A stretch of DNA of 64,000 nt from Jacaranda mimosifolia (GCA_018894105.1 CM032123.1:8309001-8373000); one strand, 5' to 3'. Positions 1-13,272 are shown, counted from the stretch's first letter. Numbers and translations are program-made. Notes: generated by a model from the sequence alone, not told the origin.

Positions 1-701
1 CCAACTGAGCCGTCTGTATTTCCTCCCGAACTGTGATCAATTGAGACGCTCTAAACCTCTGGAACAACATCGGTCGAGATGATCTCGGGCCTTTTGAGTT
101 GACGGTTACAGCATCCCAACCTAACATTTGCTAATTGTTTGGAAATTGTCATTTTACTTCATTCTGGCATATAATTGTGCTTCCATAGTTCCAAACTGTT
201 AAACTCCATTGTTATTGTTGACTCTTGACAGCCGTCTATTGTCTTGCTTTATTCCTCACTAAGTCCTTATGACTCACCCTCGTACCATTTATTTCCTTTC
301 AGATAGGTATGAAACCGGAGGCTTGGATTGAGGGTTTTGACTTTATGTTTTGTATTAGTGTTTGGTGAATGGATGTTTATATATGAATTCACCATTTATT
401 ATATTTTGGTATTAGAAATGTGTAATATATGGGGACGAATGTAAGACTTTTAGTATGTATGAACTATGTTGCTTATGTTGATATCTTGGTTCTTATTATT
501 GATGGGTTATTAGCATGAATTAAGCACTCTGATATTATAGTATTAAGTTTATAGCATGCTGTGAGTTGTGATCGTTGTAGTTTATTGGAGAATTTTAGAA
601 GAAAAAAAAATTATAGGGCCTATCGAATATGATATTGCATGCTATAGGATTAATTGAGTAGCATTCTGGCTTTTGGGTTATATCTCGAGTGGGGTGCCGC
701 A
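1..701 (+). mobile_element. 3' part of a long LTR (family L1), cut by the window edge
   Basis: This is the downstream end of the LTR family found complete at 5538-8295, 44195-46743 and 51969-55235. Shared landmarks are the 'cactaagtcctta' block near 256, the 'cagatagg' block near 300, and the terminal GAGTGGGGTGCCGCA ending at 701. The 5' end lies outside the window, so a target duplication cannot be tested. No coding capacity is seen. Confidence 0.7.
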
Positions 702-1134
702 TTTATGTTTTTGAATATTTTAATCATTCTTCAATATTATTTAAAAATATAATGAGTTTATTATCTCTGGCTCTCACATCGTTCAATCCAAACATAGGTT
801 AATTACCTTGAATTTTTTAATTAGTTGAAATCGAGTGCAACCTAACAGAAGTTTTGATCAATTTTGTAAAAGGAATTTAGTTTGTTCCACTTCCACGGTT
901 GATTTATTCCAAGTGATCACGTATACTGCTGGATTTTATATTCAAGCAACATAATTATAACCAATTTGTAGGGAAAGTTTTGTCCTCTAAAAAATAATTC
1001 AGATTATTCAAAACTAACAATTAATATAAACTTAACCTAAGTGAGGCTTGTTGAACAAATTTATGGAAGAGCACTCTTTCTTCTATTACTAAGGGAAAGA
1101 CATTTTACATATTTATAACCATTTCTCCTACACT

Positions 1135-1475
1135 TTTATTGTTTACGACTGAACTTGTTGAAAAGATCTCATATATAATATTTTTGCAACGTATAAAATA
1201 TTTTTAAAATTTATCAGACGTTAGATTTTATTCTAAAAATAAGTTCTTTAAATGTTATGATAAAATAGGATTTTAAAATGCATAAGATGTTATAATGACA
1301 ATTTTGTAATTGATATTGTTAAAAAATTAAAGAACTTTTTTGCAATTTTAAAAATAAGTAAGGGACTCTATATACTTTTTCAGAAAGAATTTATAAGATC
1401 ATAACATAGTATTTAAGAAAGCTTCTAATCTTTTCTTCTTTTTGTTTAAAAAAAAAGGTTTACCAAGTATTTGTT
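1135..1475. repeat. AT-rich MITE-like repeat, copy 1
   Basis: Shares an ordered set of blocks with 1825-2215: 'aatgacaattt..taatt', 'aaaaataa(g/a)taag..actct', 'ttttttca(g/a)aaa' and a terminal 'tttaccaa'. The left end is unclear. Similarity was judged by eye. Confidence 0.35.
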
Positions 1476-1824
1476 ATACCTATGAGCTCTCTTTAATGAA
1501 CTTTAGTGCAAGTTACCTCAATACCGCTGGAGTCTGGACATGTAAGACTATTGACTAATGCATAAAGAATCTATTTAATAATGCTAGTTATGACAAATGG
1601 TACGATTAGAGGATGGCCTAGCGAAGGAGACTACCATGAATCATTATTAATTGGTTCTATTATAAGATTTTTTTTATAATATATTAACAATTTATTAGAA
1701 AGTTAAAACTATAATTATAGAAACACACTAATTTATTTTCTTACACACCTAGCCATTCCACGAAATATATCCACGTAGCAATAATTGCCATCCATGACTT
1801 GCTAGCACTTGAAGACTCAGAGGT

Positions 1825-2215
1825 GTTTGGCTAAGTTTATTTTAAAAAAATTATAAATTTTTATATTTTATAAGATATTTTTGGTGATTATACGATATTA
1901 TAATTTTTTTCAAAATAAAATTTTAAAGTAATTGAATAAAATAAGATCTTAGTGCTTATAAGACATTAGTAATGACAATTTCATAATTAAAATAATTAAA
2001 ATTAAAGAGGCTTGTTAAGATCTTAAAAATAAATAAGAAACTCTTTATTTTTTCAAAAAAGATGTTATAAGCTCCTAATATTTTATGTTAGGAGCTCATA
2101 AAAGATGTTAAGAGTTTAATAAGCTCTTTTTTAAAAAAATTTACCAAACAATTTTTGACATTTTATAAATTTTCAAGCATCTTATAAAATATTTTGAAGA
2201 GTATTTTCTCAGTGA
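1825..2215. repeat. AT-rich MITE-like repeat, copy 2
   Basis: Begins near TGTTTGGCTAAGTTT and has a matching inverted TTTACCAAACA near 2140, so it looks like a terminal-inverted-repeat element. An internal short palindrome (agctcctaa...ttaggagct, about 2070-2097) is visible. Related to 1135-1475. No coding capacity. Confidence 0.4.
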
Positions 2216-4685
2216 ATAACCTTATTTTAACTAGTGTGAAGCTTCATTTACTTTTTTATTTAATACTATAATTTTTTTAATAATTTTAATATACTTGATT
2301 GAATTTTTAGAATGAATCAAAAGAAAAAGTTAAGAAAGAGTAGATAATTGAAGAAAAAAATAAATAATTGGAGAGGAAAAAAGTTATAAAGAAAAAGGAG
2401 GAAAAAAAAATTATTTTGTCATTACTTTTTAAAGTGAAGTTATTTTAGTCAATTTATTTTAAAAAAATACTATTGATACCTTGATACTTTGTATATAATA
2501 TAGATACTAGTTAATAGGATCAAGCATCTTGGTATTATATTAAAAGTTATGGCTATTAGCATGATAAATTTTATTTTTTTATAAGTTTAGTAGCGCAAAT
2601 TTTCATAGTATTCAACTAATAGGTTAGATACTTAGATTTTATTAGCACTAATAGTACTTGTAATTTTTTTAACAAGTAAAAATAATAACAATAACAGAGG
2701 ATATCGAACTCTTAAAGATTTTTCGTATTCATTTCATTGCCTCCACTTTTTTATTTTTTATTTTTTATTTTTGTATATAAACACATTATACTTCAATTTT
2801 AAGGAATAAGAGCGTAGTTTCACTTTCTTTGTTATAAGGTGAGAAAGGAAGAAAAAAAAGATCTTTAAGAAAAATAATTTTGATTGTTTGATTGGTAAAA
2901 AAACTGTCAATTTTAAAGAAAAAAAAATTGAAGGAAAATAAATATAATTAAAAAATTCATTTTTCTCTCAAATTAGTGAAAAAAATGAAAGAAAAATTAT
3001 ATTTCGTCTCCTCTCATTTTTCAATATATTAATTACCTCCACTATAGTCATTTTCTTCTCATTGTTTTACTTAAGCAACCAAATAAACTTAAAATTTTAT
3101 ACATTTTTTATTTTATTTTTCCTTCTCACAATATTTTTCTTTTCTCACCAAAATCTTGAACTGAAACAAAGTGTAAATGTTTAGAATTGAATTGAGCCAC
3201 AACCAGAAAGAAATATACCTTAAAGTGGAATAGAAATACATAGATTATTCATAGAAAAGAAAGAGGAATTACATGCATTAATGACATTTTTCGTGTTCAT
3301 ATTTTAATATTTAAAAATTAAAATATTCAAGTAATGAGCCATCATAAAAAAATTGTATTTAATGAGCTTTATTCTACAATACCCTACGATTCGTCATTTA
3401 TTATTATTTTTAATTATACACATACATTAGGAATCTCTGACCTCCCATATCAATATTATGTAAGAGACTTATATCATTGGAATCATATGCCACTTGATGT
3501 TTTGTACTTTTATTAAATTTAAAATGAGCCAAAAGGGTAAGACAATCTTGTAAAAATTATTTTAGCTCATGTTATCGTGAAATAGTAATAACAAATTATA
3601 TTTAAAATTGAGAATTTTGACTCCTAAATTTTAGGAGGATTACTACTCTTTGGAGATTTAGATTATTTTTTTTTTTTTTAATTGAAAATTTTGTCAAATA
3701 TGAATATTTAATCTGTGATAATAAGATATAATTTGTCCATTTAAAATGCCATTATCTGGCAAAACGGGCGTCTTGAAAAATTCATCATTACTCATTAGAG
3801 AGCTGACTTTAACTTGTAATATTTAATTTTGTGAATTTGACTTTTAGTACACTAATCAATTTAATTTATTCATAAAATAAATATTCATTCAGATAATCTA
3901 TTTGACTAGCCTGGCTGTTTTTGTACGCCATTTTGTTGGTCTAATCTTTTTTTTTTTTTTTTTTTTTAAATGCTTCATACGATTTTTCTTTCACGTCCTT
4001 GTCAACTCTGACTGAATTTCCTGATACTTTTTATTTTTATTTTTATCTTTTTGGGAGTGAAAAGACCAAAGTCTTCCAGAATTTTACGCGTGTCATATGT
4101 CATCTTCTGGCAATGACATTTCCATGGAATGATATTTCCATTCCCTCGCGCACTGCAAAATAAAATATAATTCCACCAAATCCTTCTCTCATATTAATAT
4201 ATAATTCAATTATTGTTTTTGTAAAATAATACATAGTGTAGAGTTTAATATGACATCGTGAACCAGACAATACATATGCAAATGTTTAAAAATTATTCAT
4301 CCAAATTTATTTTTCTAAAATTACATTACATCAATTATTTCTAACAATTCATCCTAGAACTTTTTTATTTCCTGCATATTTCTCTGTATAAGATTCTAAA
4401 ATATATTTCTCCCAAATTACTGGGAGCGATGCCAAAAATATATAATGTTAAGGGCATGCTTTTCTATATTTTGGGGAAAAAAATTTCAACCTCCCAAAAA
4501 ATTTCAAAAAATGCAGGCATGTTTCCCAAATTTTCTCTTAAAACAATATAATTTTTTACCTAAAAAATCCCTCACAATTCACAAAAAAAAAAAAAAAAAA
4601 AACTCTACACCCTAAAAAACACACATATCTTATTTTCTTACTCCATTTTTCACATCACTCATTTAATTTTCACTCACTCACTTCA

Positions 4686-4726
4686 CTCACACACACACAC
4701 ACACATATATATATACATACATATAT
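4686..4726. repeat. (CA)n/(TA)n microsatellite
   Basis: A run of CA dinucleotides passes into TA dinucleotides. It lies inside the left arm of the Harbinger-like element. Confidence 0.8.
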
Positions 4727-5537
4727 GAAAATAGTAAAATTTTACTACTTAAAAAATTCTAAAATTTATGTTTACCAATTTAATTAAACTAATCATCGAG
4801 AAAATTAATTAAATTTAATGAATAATTTATTTACTAAATAATGTATTAAATTAATTAAATTATTTATTAATTAAATAATGCATTTTTTATATTTAATATG
4901 TTGGTATTAATTAAATATTATATTTATTCATTTAATAAATAATTTAAGATATTTTAATTTGATATAATAAATAAATTAATCTTATTTAAAAAAATTAATC
5001 TTCATTAAATATTAATATTTACATTTATTTAAAATTATTATAAAAAACTAATTATAGTGTGAAATTTATCTAATAATCTATTAAGTTTAATAACTTAATA
5101 TTAATATAATTAAAATAATTATTGAGAAAATTAATTAAAATTAAGTAATTTTTTATTGTTACTAAGTAATTTATTTATTAAATAATGTATTAATTAAATA
5201 ATGAATTAAAGTAAATAAATAACTTATTAAATCAATTAAATTTATTTATTTAATTATTTAAATAACTTGTTATGTATATATTAATTATGTTTTATATTTC
5301 ATGTATAATTAAATATTATGCTTGTTTATTTAATAAATAATTTAAGATGATTTAATTCATATAATATAAAATTATTAATTTGATGAATCGTTCTTAAGTC
5401 TCATATATATATATATATATATATTAATTTATTTAAATAAATAACTAAGTTTTATATATACATAAATTGTAAATAATAAATAGTTAAATATTATATTTTA
5501 AGAATAAACAATAATTAGTTTATAATTAATGTACAAT

Positions 5538-8295
5538 TTTAACACCCCGAGAAATTATATGATTGGTGAAAATTTCCACAACATTATTTAATTATTTTTT
5601 TGGAAGTTTTGGGGTCAAATTGCAATTTGAGGAAAACTTGATTGAACAACATTTAAGAGTTTTGAGGGTTAAAATGAGAATACTTTTGGTCAACTGGGCA
5701 AAGTCCAAGGGTTGAATTGAGGTTTGATCACACTTTGAAGGACTTAATTGAAGACTAGAACAAAATGTGGGGGGCCAAATTCTAATTTATGAAAAAAGCC
5801 TTTTATATAGCAAATTTCCTACTCAATTCTTCCAAATTTCAACATACAGCACTGTTCCTCCCCTTTGACGAATTCCCTCTGGCATCGGTGAAAACCCAAA
5901 AATAACCACATCAATCTCTTCATCCCAACTCAAGGAATGCACTAGTGGCAAGAACCACCACAAATAGCCGGTTGAGTGCCGAAAAATCAAAGCTCGAAGT
6001 GAGCTCACGGTGGAGGGTGGCGGGTTTGATTGTTCTAGCAGCATTTCGTGGCGACCAAGGGTGGGTTTTGTTGGGCTTAGCTCAAGGATCACACAAGTGC
6101 CCTCAATTTTGGAAACGGGCCATCGGAGCAAGCAGAATTGAGCGGGAAGGGGCAACGACGTGCAACAGCGCTGTGGTGTTTTGCAAATTGAATGGCGAGT
6201 TGACAACGAAACTAGAAATTGAATAGGGCATTAGGTTTGTGGTACTGAGACGAACCTAATGGTGGTAGTGGTGAGCTTCTCCGGCGGAGCTGCCCGGCGG
6301 CAGTGCTGAGGCAAATTCTTCGCCTTGTCGCAGTGGTTCCAGTGGTGGAGTTGGTTTATAGTGTTGAGACTCCGATAGTAGGATTTGGGTAATACTGGTT
6401 AATCAAATAATTTGATTCCTGATTTAATTTGATTAAGTTGTTAGCATAAGTTTTAGTACAAAAGGAAGTTGATTGGACCAAATTATGATTATGGGCCGAA
6501 CATGGGAAATGCATGTATGATTATATACATTTAGTGGACCCGAATTTATTATATTATGTGATAATCTTGGTTAATAAGTTATTTAAATGATAAAACCTTA
6601 ATTTTATGGATTTAAGACCTAAGTGACAATAATTGGGTTATTTAAGATAAATGGACTGCTATTATTGACTTAGCATAATATTGCGAGGTTAACTCTTTAC
6701 TAGAACCAATATGACCCCGTAAATATTTTCTTAATAACGGCGTAATTAGCACGTTCTGTAATGACAATGCCAAGACGAACCTTAAACTGCCATATTAATC
6801 GAGTAATTATCGATTTTAGGATGTTATTCATATAATTGTGATTATAGGGTCAAATAAGGATTTTGACAATGAATCCGTTCTTTTGATTAGGTGACGAGGA
6901 GTTGGGTCCTGCAGACCAGTAGGTGGTGCTAGCATTTTTGAGGCTATTGAGGTGAGTGCCTGTTAAACTTATTTTTTTGGGAAGTAATATTCCTTAAACG
7001 TTGAAATTCATGATCGTTTAAGTTCCTTATGTTTATCAGTCATTTGCTTCGTAAATCTCTATGAGGGATAAGCTAGTTCTTGTTCTGTAACTGAATCTTG
7101 TTTCCTAGACTCTATCAATTGTTTGAATTCTTGTTATTATCTGTTATTTGCTTCGAATACCGCTGTGAAGGTTGTTTCCTTGACTTGGATTCTATTGAAA
7201 ATCGAGTACTCCTGTTCTGGCACCAAGAACTTTTGTTATCTTATCTGGTATCAATCAGTTTGAATTTGTTCTGCTTATCGCTTGTTTGGCCTTGTTGGCT
7301 TATCTAAATCTATTTGGTATATGATTGATTTGCCTTTTCAGCATATTTGAATCGTTCTGTATTTCGTCTGTATGGCCTTGCTGGCATTTGTTATTACTTG
7401 TTTTGTTATATGGGATAAATTTCAAACTGTTGTTCCAGTTGTTGAGCTCGAGACGTGTCGTTTTGTATTTCGTTTGTATGGCCTTGCTGACATTTGTTAT
7501 TACTTGTTTTGTTATATGGGATAAATTTTGAATTGTTGTTCCCAGCTGTTGAGCTCGGGACGTGCCGTTAAGTTGTTCCCAGCTGTTATGCTCGGGACGT
7601 TCTGTTATGTCGGGAATGACGGAATAAGGAGAATATGATATGTATGATATGTTTTGGTTTATCTGGATTGCATATAATGCTTGGGTTTGTTTTGTTGTGA
7701 TTGTACTCCAATTATTTGTACTCTATTCATGGAGTAATAAGGAAGGAAAGGTTTTCCTTTGTTGAATTTGATAAGTGTTTATGTTGTGGCATATTCTTGT
7801 TTTCCTTGCATTATCATGCCAATTAATATTTTGTTGAATTATTATTTTTTCGACAGATCCATGTGTTTGTTTTATACTATCACTCACTGAGTTCTTATGA
7901 CTTACCTTTCTATGTTATTCTTGATTTCCCAGACAGGGCTAAGTGATAGACATGGACTTCAGGCTTGAACTGGAGAATATATATAATTTGTAATAGAGTA
8001 GATGTTTATATGTGATTATGGCTTTATTTGGATATTATGTTATGCTTAGAGATGTTGTGATATGTTAAGCTGAATTCAAGATTTGCGGAATGTATATCTT
8101 ATGTTGAATGTTATGGGATGACTTTCGGTATGTATATAGTACTTCTGTTGTAGTCTGATTAAGTTGAAGCCTATTGCTGTCCTTGGTGAATTTTGAAAAT
8201 TTTCTTATAGGCCTATCCGATGTCTAGTACGTTATGATTTAAGTTTGAATCAGAGTGGTATCTCAGCTTGGGGATTATCCCGAGAGGGTGCTACA
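5538..8295 (+). mobile_element. Solo LTR, family L1 (2758 bp), TSD ACAAT
   Basis: The 5-bp direct repeat ACAAT flanks it exactly (5533-5537 and 8296-8300). It begins TTTAACACCCC, one change from the TGTAACACCCC start of the 44195 copy, and ends GAGAGGGTGCTACA. The first kilobase includes a GC-rich patch (5860-6360) with spurious overlapping ORFs on both strands. The second half has TTCCCAGCTGTT...CTCGGGACG repeats (7541-7600) and the 'ctgagttctta...cccagacagg' block shared with the other copies. There is no gag, pol, PBS or second LTR, so LTR-LTR recombination is the simplest origin. Superfamily not proven; Ty3-type is likely from the termini. Confidence 0.8.
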
Positions 8296-8820
8296 ACAAT
8301 AACTAAATTTTTTATGTAAGCTGATATCAACAATTATGACATAATTATGATATCAATCGATTTTTTATAATTAAGATATATTTATAATTTCATAAATAAT
8401 TAATATTTATTAGTAAATATTTTCAAATATTACATCATTTGCTAATGTTAAATACATAAAAATATAAATTTTAAAATAAAGCCCCAATTGAATTAACTAC
8501 AAATTATTTTATTACAACAATATATCAATTATTACACACACATAATCCAATTATAAATATACATACATATATAATATATTACGTAAAAAAAATTATTTTC
8601 ACCCTACAAACCTAACAAAAAAGCAATTGATTTAACATTAACAATAAAGTTGGTCTCCTCCTAAAACATAAAGAAACAAACAATTCATTCTTAAATTATT
8701 TTTCATATTTCTCCAAAACAAAAAGAAACACTTGGTAAATTCTCCAAATTTTCTCCCAAAAACCCATTTCCCCAAAAAAATTTCTACAATATGCCCAAAA
8801 CATAGGAGAACAAAGCCTAA

Positions 8821-9759
8821 GGGCCAGACTTGACACATTCTCCAAATTTAATGACACAACTCAATAGGGTTTTAATCATGAAATACAAAAAAATTACTAA
8901 AAAAATTATCAAAAATTATTTTTACATCACCACATTTACAACCATATTTCTAATACTTATGAAAAAAAAAAAATACTTATGATAATTCTTTTGGGTAATA
9001 TTTTAGATACTTACAAGCAATATTTTCATACTTATCATTTGACTAAATATGAAAAATGATTATTAGAAAAAAAAATAATTGTTGGGAATTTATTTGCATG
9101 TAGATTTAGTAATCTATTTTTTTATGTTAACTAATTGATATTATTTTAACAGATCAGTAATACTTGGATAGCACAGTTTACAAATCTTTTATTGAATTAT
9201 CTGATCATCATTATTCTTTTTTTTTTTTCGAATCAATTTACAATTTTATAATTTAAAAATAAACTACAATTTGAATATGTTTTTTAAAAAATATATTATA
9301 TAAAAATTATATGCGCGAAAAATGCGTTCATATTGAACTAAATGAATAGGACCTTCATTGCTTGATATGTACATAATATATACTAGAATTTTTAGGATCG
9401 ATAGCTGATCTGATCTTCTAACTTTCAACAAATTAAAAGGGGAAGAAAAAAAAAAAGAAAAAAGAACTAACCTTGTGATTCATATGTTAAAAAAAACAAT
9501 CAAATAAGACCCTTGGGAATTACATTAATTAAAAAAGTAATTAAAAAGTAATTATGTCCAAATAATTCAAACAATGACCTTACTTCTTTTATTAGCACGA
9601 ATCATGCATTCATTATTGTGTAATCTATATTAATTTCCTGAAAAACAAAATGAAGAAAGAAAAATTAGGACTAAAAAGAAAAAAAAGGGCTCATCAACCA
9701 TGCATTGGGGGCAACTCCCAACCCAAACCCCCCTCCCCCGCCTGGGCCCGAGCCCAACA
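8821..9759. other. Intergenic AT-rich DNA, no gene recognised
   Basis: A/T homopolymer runs and no ORF of interest. The last part (9600-9759) is the likely 3' flank of the minus-strand gene at 9760-10236. Confidence 0.6.
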
Positions 9760-10236
9760 TCAAAAGGCAGTTCTTGCCACAGCATGACTTTTGCTTCTAG
9801 GGTACATCAATTCATTCTTCATATTATTGCCATTAATATCTTCAGCAAAATAGCAACAAGGCCTGTCTTCATCAATCCTGCCCATGCCAACACTGATGCT
9901 TCTTGGCGGCAAGGCCCGCTGGCCGCCCACGGAGACCGCCCTTATGCTCGTCTCCTGCTTGATGTACCTTTCCAAATCAATCCTGCTTCCAATGCTCCGG
10001 GCTGATGAGGCCCGAACAAGCTCCCTGAAGTCCTCGCTATCATCAGAATGGGCCGAGCTCACGCTAAAGCTCCTCGGCAAGCTGGGAGCCTGAGACGTTC
10101 CCTGCAGCCCTATGGCGTTCCTGTTGGCGCAGTCTAACATGCTTTTCACGTAAAAATCACGGGCCTTGCAGAGGGCCCGAAAAGGAGTCATAATTATCCG
10201 AAGGAAAGTGTTGCGTGGTCTTGCTTTTGCTTTCAT
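9760..10236 (-). CDS. Small basic/Ser-rich plant protein of unknown function (158 aa)
   Basis: A single intact minus-strand ORF runs from ATG at 10236 to TGA at 9760-9762. Its GC content is markedly higher than the surroundings, as expected of a real exon. The N-terminus is basic (MKAKARPRNTFLRII), followed by MTPFRALCKARDFYVKSMLD (residues about 16-35). This arrangement resembles uncharacterised plant proteins that share a 'KARDFYV' motif; that resemblance is from memory and unverified. The middle is Ser/Asp-rich (SFSVSSAHSDDSEDFRELVR), and two RSISVG-type segments follow. I see no signal peptide, membrane helix or catalytic motif. Ser in basic context suggests possible phosphorylation sites, but that is inference. 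A 5' leader with a (TTC)n tract and TATA-like sequences lies just upstream. Confidence 0.75.
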   Translation of the reverse strand: MKAKARPRNTFLRIIMTPFRALCKARDFYVKSMLDCANRNAIGLQGTSQAPSLPRSFSVSSAHSDDSEDFRELVRASSARSIGSRIDLERYIKQETSIRAVSVGGQRALPPRSISVGMGRIDEDRPCCYFAEDINGNNMKNELMYPRSKSHAVARTAF

Positions 10237-10500
10237 CTTTGCCTATCTTCCAAAACATGAAACAAGGAGAAAAAAACAAGGAAAAAAAAAAGAGAACTCT
10301 ACTTTTTCTGCTTCTCTAATTTCTAGAAAGAAATGATTGAGTTTATGTACTTGAAGAAGAAGAAGAAGAAGAAAGAAGCTAAATGAATTATAAATGGTTC
10401 TATTGGGTAGAAAGTTTTAGAAGAATATGAAGCTTATCTTTTCGGGAGATGTTGGAAAATGAAATAAAATGATGTATATATATATATTATATATAAAATA
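10237..10500 (-). promoter_or_regulatory. Probable 5' leader and core promoter of the 9760-10236 gene
   Basis: On the minus strand the leader contains a TTC/CT-rich tract (about 10352-10378), common in plant 5' UTRs. A TTTATAAT-like box lies near 10390-10400, and a longer TATA-rich run at 10474-10500. Which box is used cannot be decided from sequence. Confidence 0.4.
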
Positions 10501-10820
10501 ATATTAGTAAAACACATAAATACACTGTGGATTTTCTTTGAAGTGGACTTGAAAATTATATGATAAGATCAGAAGAATGAACAAAAGGGAAAGTTCCACA
10601 GCCCACCAGCTAAGAATTGACATAAATTGAGGTCACCCCATGCTATGGATTAATTAATTCTGTGTGCCAAACTTGATGTTCAATTAATTTGGCTGTCAAT
10701 TCTTGACTTATAATAATCTCATATAGATCATGGATACACTTCAGCATTTATCTTATATTAGAGCTTTTGAGGGTTGAGAACGGCATTTGAGTAGAATTAG
10801 GTAGCTGGTTTGAAAATTAA

Positions 10821-11235
10821 GGGAATGTTTGGTTATGTTTCTCCATAACAAAATTATTTTGAAAAAATATAATCAAATATATTCTCATTTTTTACAAAAA
10901 AAAGTTTTTTTAAAATACCATATACTATCCTTTATTATTCCCAAAATTTTTCCATTTTTCAATATATACATATATATATATATTATATATATTTTATTAT
11001 TATTATAACAATAAAAAAATCACCCAATTTTATTTTTACCCCAAAAACCTAACAAAGAAATATTGATTTGACTGCTACCGTAAAAAAAATATCTCCCTCA
11101 AAACATAAACAAACATACCAAAAATTTTCAAAATTAATTTTTAATTATTCTCCAACACAATTTTCACATTTTTCAATAATTCACTATCCCAAAATACATA
11201 ATAAAATCACACAAAAAACATAACCAAACATTCCC
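10821..11235. mobile_element. Tourist/PIF-Harbinger-like MITE (415 bp)
   Basis: Perfect 20-bp terminal inverted repeats, GGGAATGTTTGGTTATGTTT, occupy 10821-10840 and (inverted) 11216-11235. The flanks are TAA on the left and TAC on the right, one mismatch from the 3-bp TWA duplication of this superfamily. No ORF. Its right arm is related to 8590-8817. Confidence 0.75.
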
Positions 11236-11763
11236 TACGGCTATATGATGTGAAATAATTAATTGCTTAATTGCCACAAACGCGCGTGGATTAATCTTTA
11301 GGTTTCTTGTTTGGTCCTAAGGCTGATATGATGATTTGATTGTTGAGAAAATTAAGTTTAGGAGAGTGGGAAAATTTTGGAACACTGCTACAATACTAAT
11401 ATATATATATATATATATCTACGTTTATTTTTTTAGAATTGATGTTTCAATACTAATTTTTGGAAATTCTAAAGAAGAGTAAAAAATACGTCATGCTTAT
11501 TTATGTAGAATGGATCAATACTTAATATACGTTACTGGAACATCAATTTTAAAGACGAAAATGTTGAACATGCGATTTGGACCACTTGTGCCGATATATA
11601 AATTTACATTTCAATACGCATCAGACTGGATTTGTTTCTTACCTCAATTATTTCATTTTCCTCAACGTTGATAGGATGGTCCATTAGAAAGTGTACGTAA
11701 TGGAGTTATCTATATATTTTTTTCTAATCAAATTATATATTGATTTTTAAAATTTATCTTTTT
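11236..11763. other. Intergenic, no gene; short TA microsatellite near 11400
   Basis: Nothing codes. A (TA)n run sits at about 11398-11418. The tail grades into the degenerate tandem array. Confidence 0.55.
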
Positions 11764-13028
11764 ATTATGTAAAATGATTTCTTAACAATTTAACATTATT
11801 GTAAATTAACATTCTTACTTTTCTAAATCATTAGAATATCTCAACTAATTAATTATTTCTAAATTTTAAGAAGTCAAAATTTGATAAAAATTATATAATT
11901 AATTATGATAAAAAATTGCATTTAACATTACTTAAATTTAATATACAATAATGCATACATAATTGTTTATAATTATTTTCTTAATAATTTAACATCAATT
12001 TTTATATTTTTGGTTTTTTTAGGTCACTAGAATGTATATGCCAACCAGTTATTTCTAAATTCTAAGAATTCAAGATCTTATCCAAATTGCATAGTTCGGA
12101 TAAAAGAAGTTCCCTTTCTATATAATACATACATAAATTTAATATATAATATTACATAATTACTTAGAGTAATTTTGTTAATAATTTAATACTATATGTA
12201 GAATTTCTTGGTTTCTATTATTAGATTATGTATCCTATCTAACTCTTTAAAAATTCTAAATTTTCAAAATTTAATCAAAATTGCATAACTCTAATATAAA
12301 AATTCCCTTTCCACATATAATACATACATATATATATATATAAATTCAATATTCAATAATAGACACATAAATGATAGAACAATTTCTTAATAATTTTAAT
12401 TAATTGCATCTAAATTTTCAGGATTTTCTAAATTATTAGAATATATATGCCAACTAACCATGACCAAAATAATTCTAAGAAATTAGCATGTGATCAGAAT
12501 TGTATAATTCTATAAAATATTCTCTTTCTATATATAATACATGCATTAATTTAAAAATATATAAATAATTGTGTAGAATTATTTCCTTAATAATTTAAAA
12601 TTAATTGTTAAATGTTCGGTTTTCTAAACCATTATAATATGTACACTTAATGATTTCTAAATTATAATTTTTTGTAGTATTTGATCAAAATTATGTAATT
12701 TTTCTGAAAAATCCTTATATGTATGTATATTGCGTTAATTCTTTGGAATAATTTCTTTAAAATTTAACATAAATTGTAAATTTTTTTCGTTTTCTCAATC
12801 ATTGGAATATATGTGCCAACTATGTATATATAATTATATATATTACATATATATACACACTAAGAATTTAATATTGATTAAAATTGCATTATTCTAATAA
12901 TAATATTTCCATTTCTATATATAATACATATATAACTAAATACATAATTAATGTTTAGAATAATTTCTTTAAAAATTCACATTAGCTATAAAATTCTAAT
13001 TGCTTTTCTAAATGATTAGAATTAAATT

Positions 13029-13065
<37 letters not shown>

Positions 13066-13255
13066 GCCAACTGACTATTTATAATTTTAAGAATTTAAAA
13101 GTTGATCAAAAGTGCACAATTTTAATGAAAATTTTCTTTTTTCCATAGTTCTGATGAAGAATTTCTATTTTCTTTAGAGTATTTCAGCAGTTGCTTAACA
13201 TTAATTAATTATGAATGTTTTTTTATTTTCTTTATCATCAAAATATGCAACTAAT
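11764..13255. repeat. Degenerate tandem array, about 7-8 units of about 170-220 bp
   Basis: Each unit carries the same ordered landmarks: 'atttc(t/c)ttaataattta(a)', 'ttttctaaatcattagaatat', 'atgccaacta', 'tttctaaatt(c)taagaatt', 'ttgatcaaaattgcat(a)att' and 'tttctatatataatacat'. Unit starts by eye are near 11764, 11980, 12177, 12386, 12586, 12755, 12969 and 13188. Units have diverged strongly, and (CA)n(TA)n has expanded in the unit near 13030. No coding potential. Confidence 0.7.
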
Positions 13256-13272
13256 TAAGTTACAAAGCTTAT

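Larger units (their letters stand above)
702..4451. other. AT-rich intergenic DNA, no gene recognised
   Basis: Only short chance ORFs occur, such as a 60-residue frame at 3334-3516 with no recognisable motif. The stretch has poly-T runs near 3670 and 3950 and contains the two related MITE-like copies listed separately. Nothing else can be supported. Confidence 0.6.
4452..8817. mobile_element. PIF/Harbinger-like non-autonomous element split by a solo LTR
   Basis: The left end GGGCATGCTTTTCTATATTTT follows TAA (4449-4451). The right end, read on the minus strand, is GGCTTTGTTCTCCTATGTTT and is followed by TAA (8818-8820). A TAA duplication and G-rich, pyrimidine-following termini fit plant Tourist/PIF-Harbinger elements. 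Without the nested LTR and its duplication, the element is about 1.6 kb. Its right arm (8590-8817) is clearly related to the right arm of the MITE at 10821-11235 (shared 'aacctaacaaa' and 'aaaacataaa.aaac' blocks). No transposase is visible. The TIRs are imperfect, so the two ends could belong to separate copies. Confidence 0.45.

Noticed and set aside
5823..6226. Overlapping 127- and 93-codon ORFs on opposite strands
   Set aside because: They lie in the GC-rich part of the L1 solo LTR and match no family. The same region in other LTR copies has different frames.
9700..10093. Plus-strand ORFs of 101 and 69 codons over the 9760-10236 gene
   Set aside because: They are shadows of the minus-strand CDS, whose frame is longer and shows protein-like motifs.
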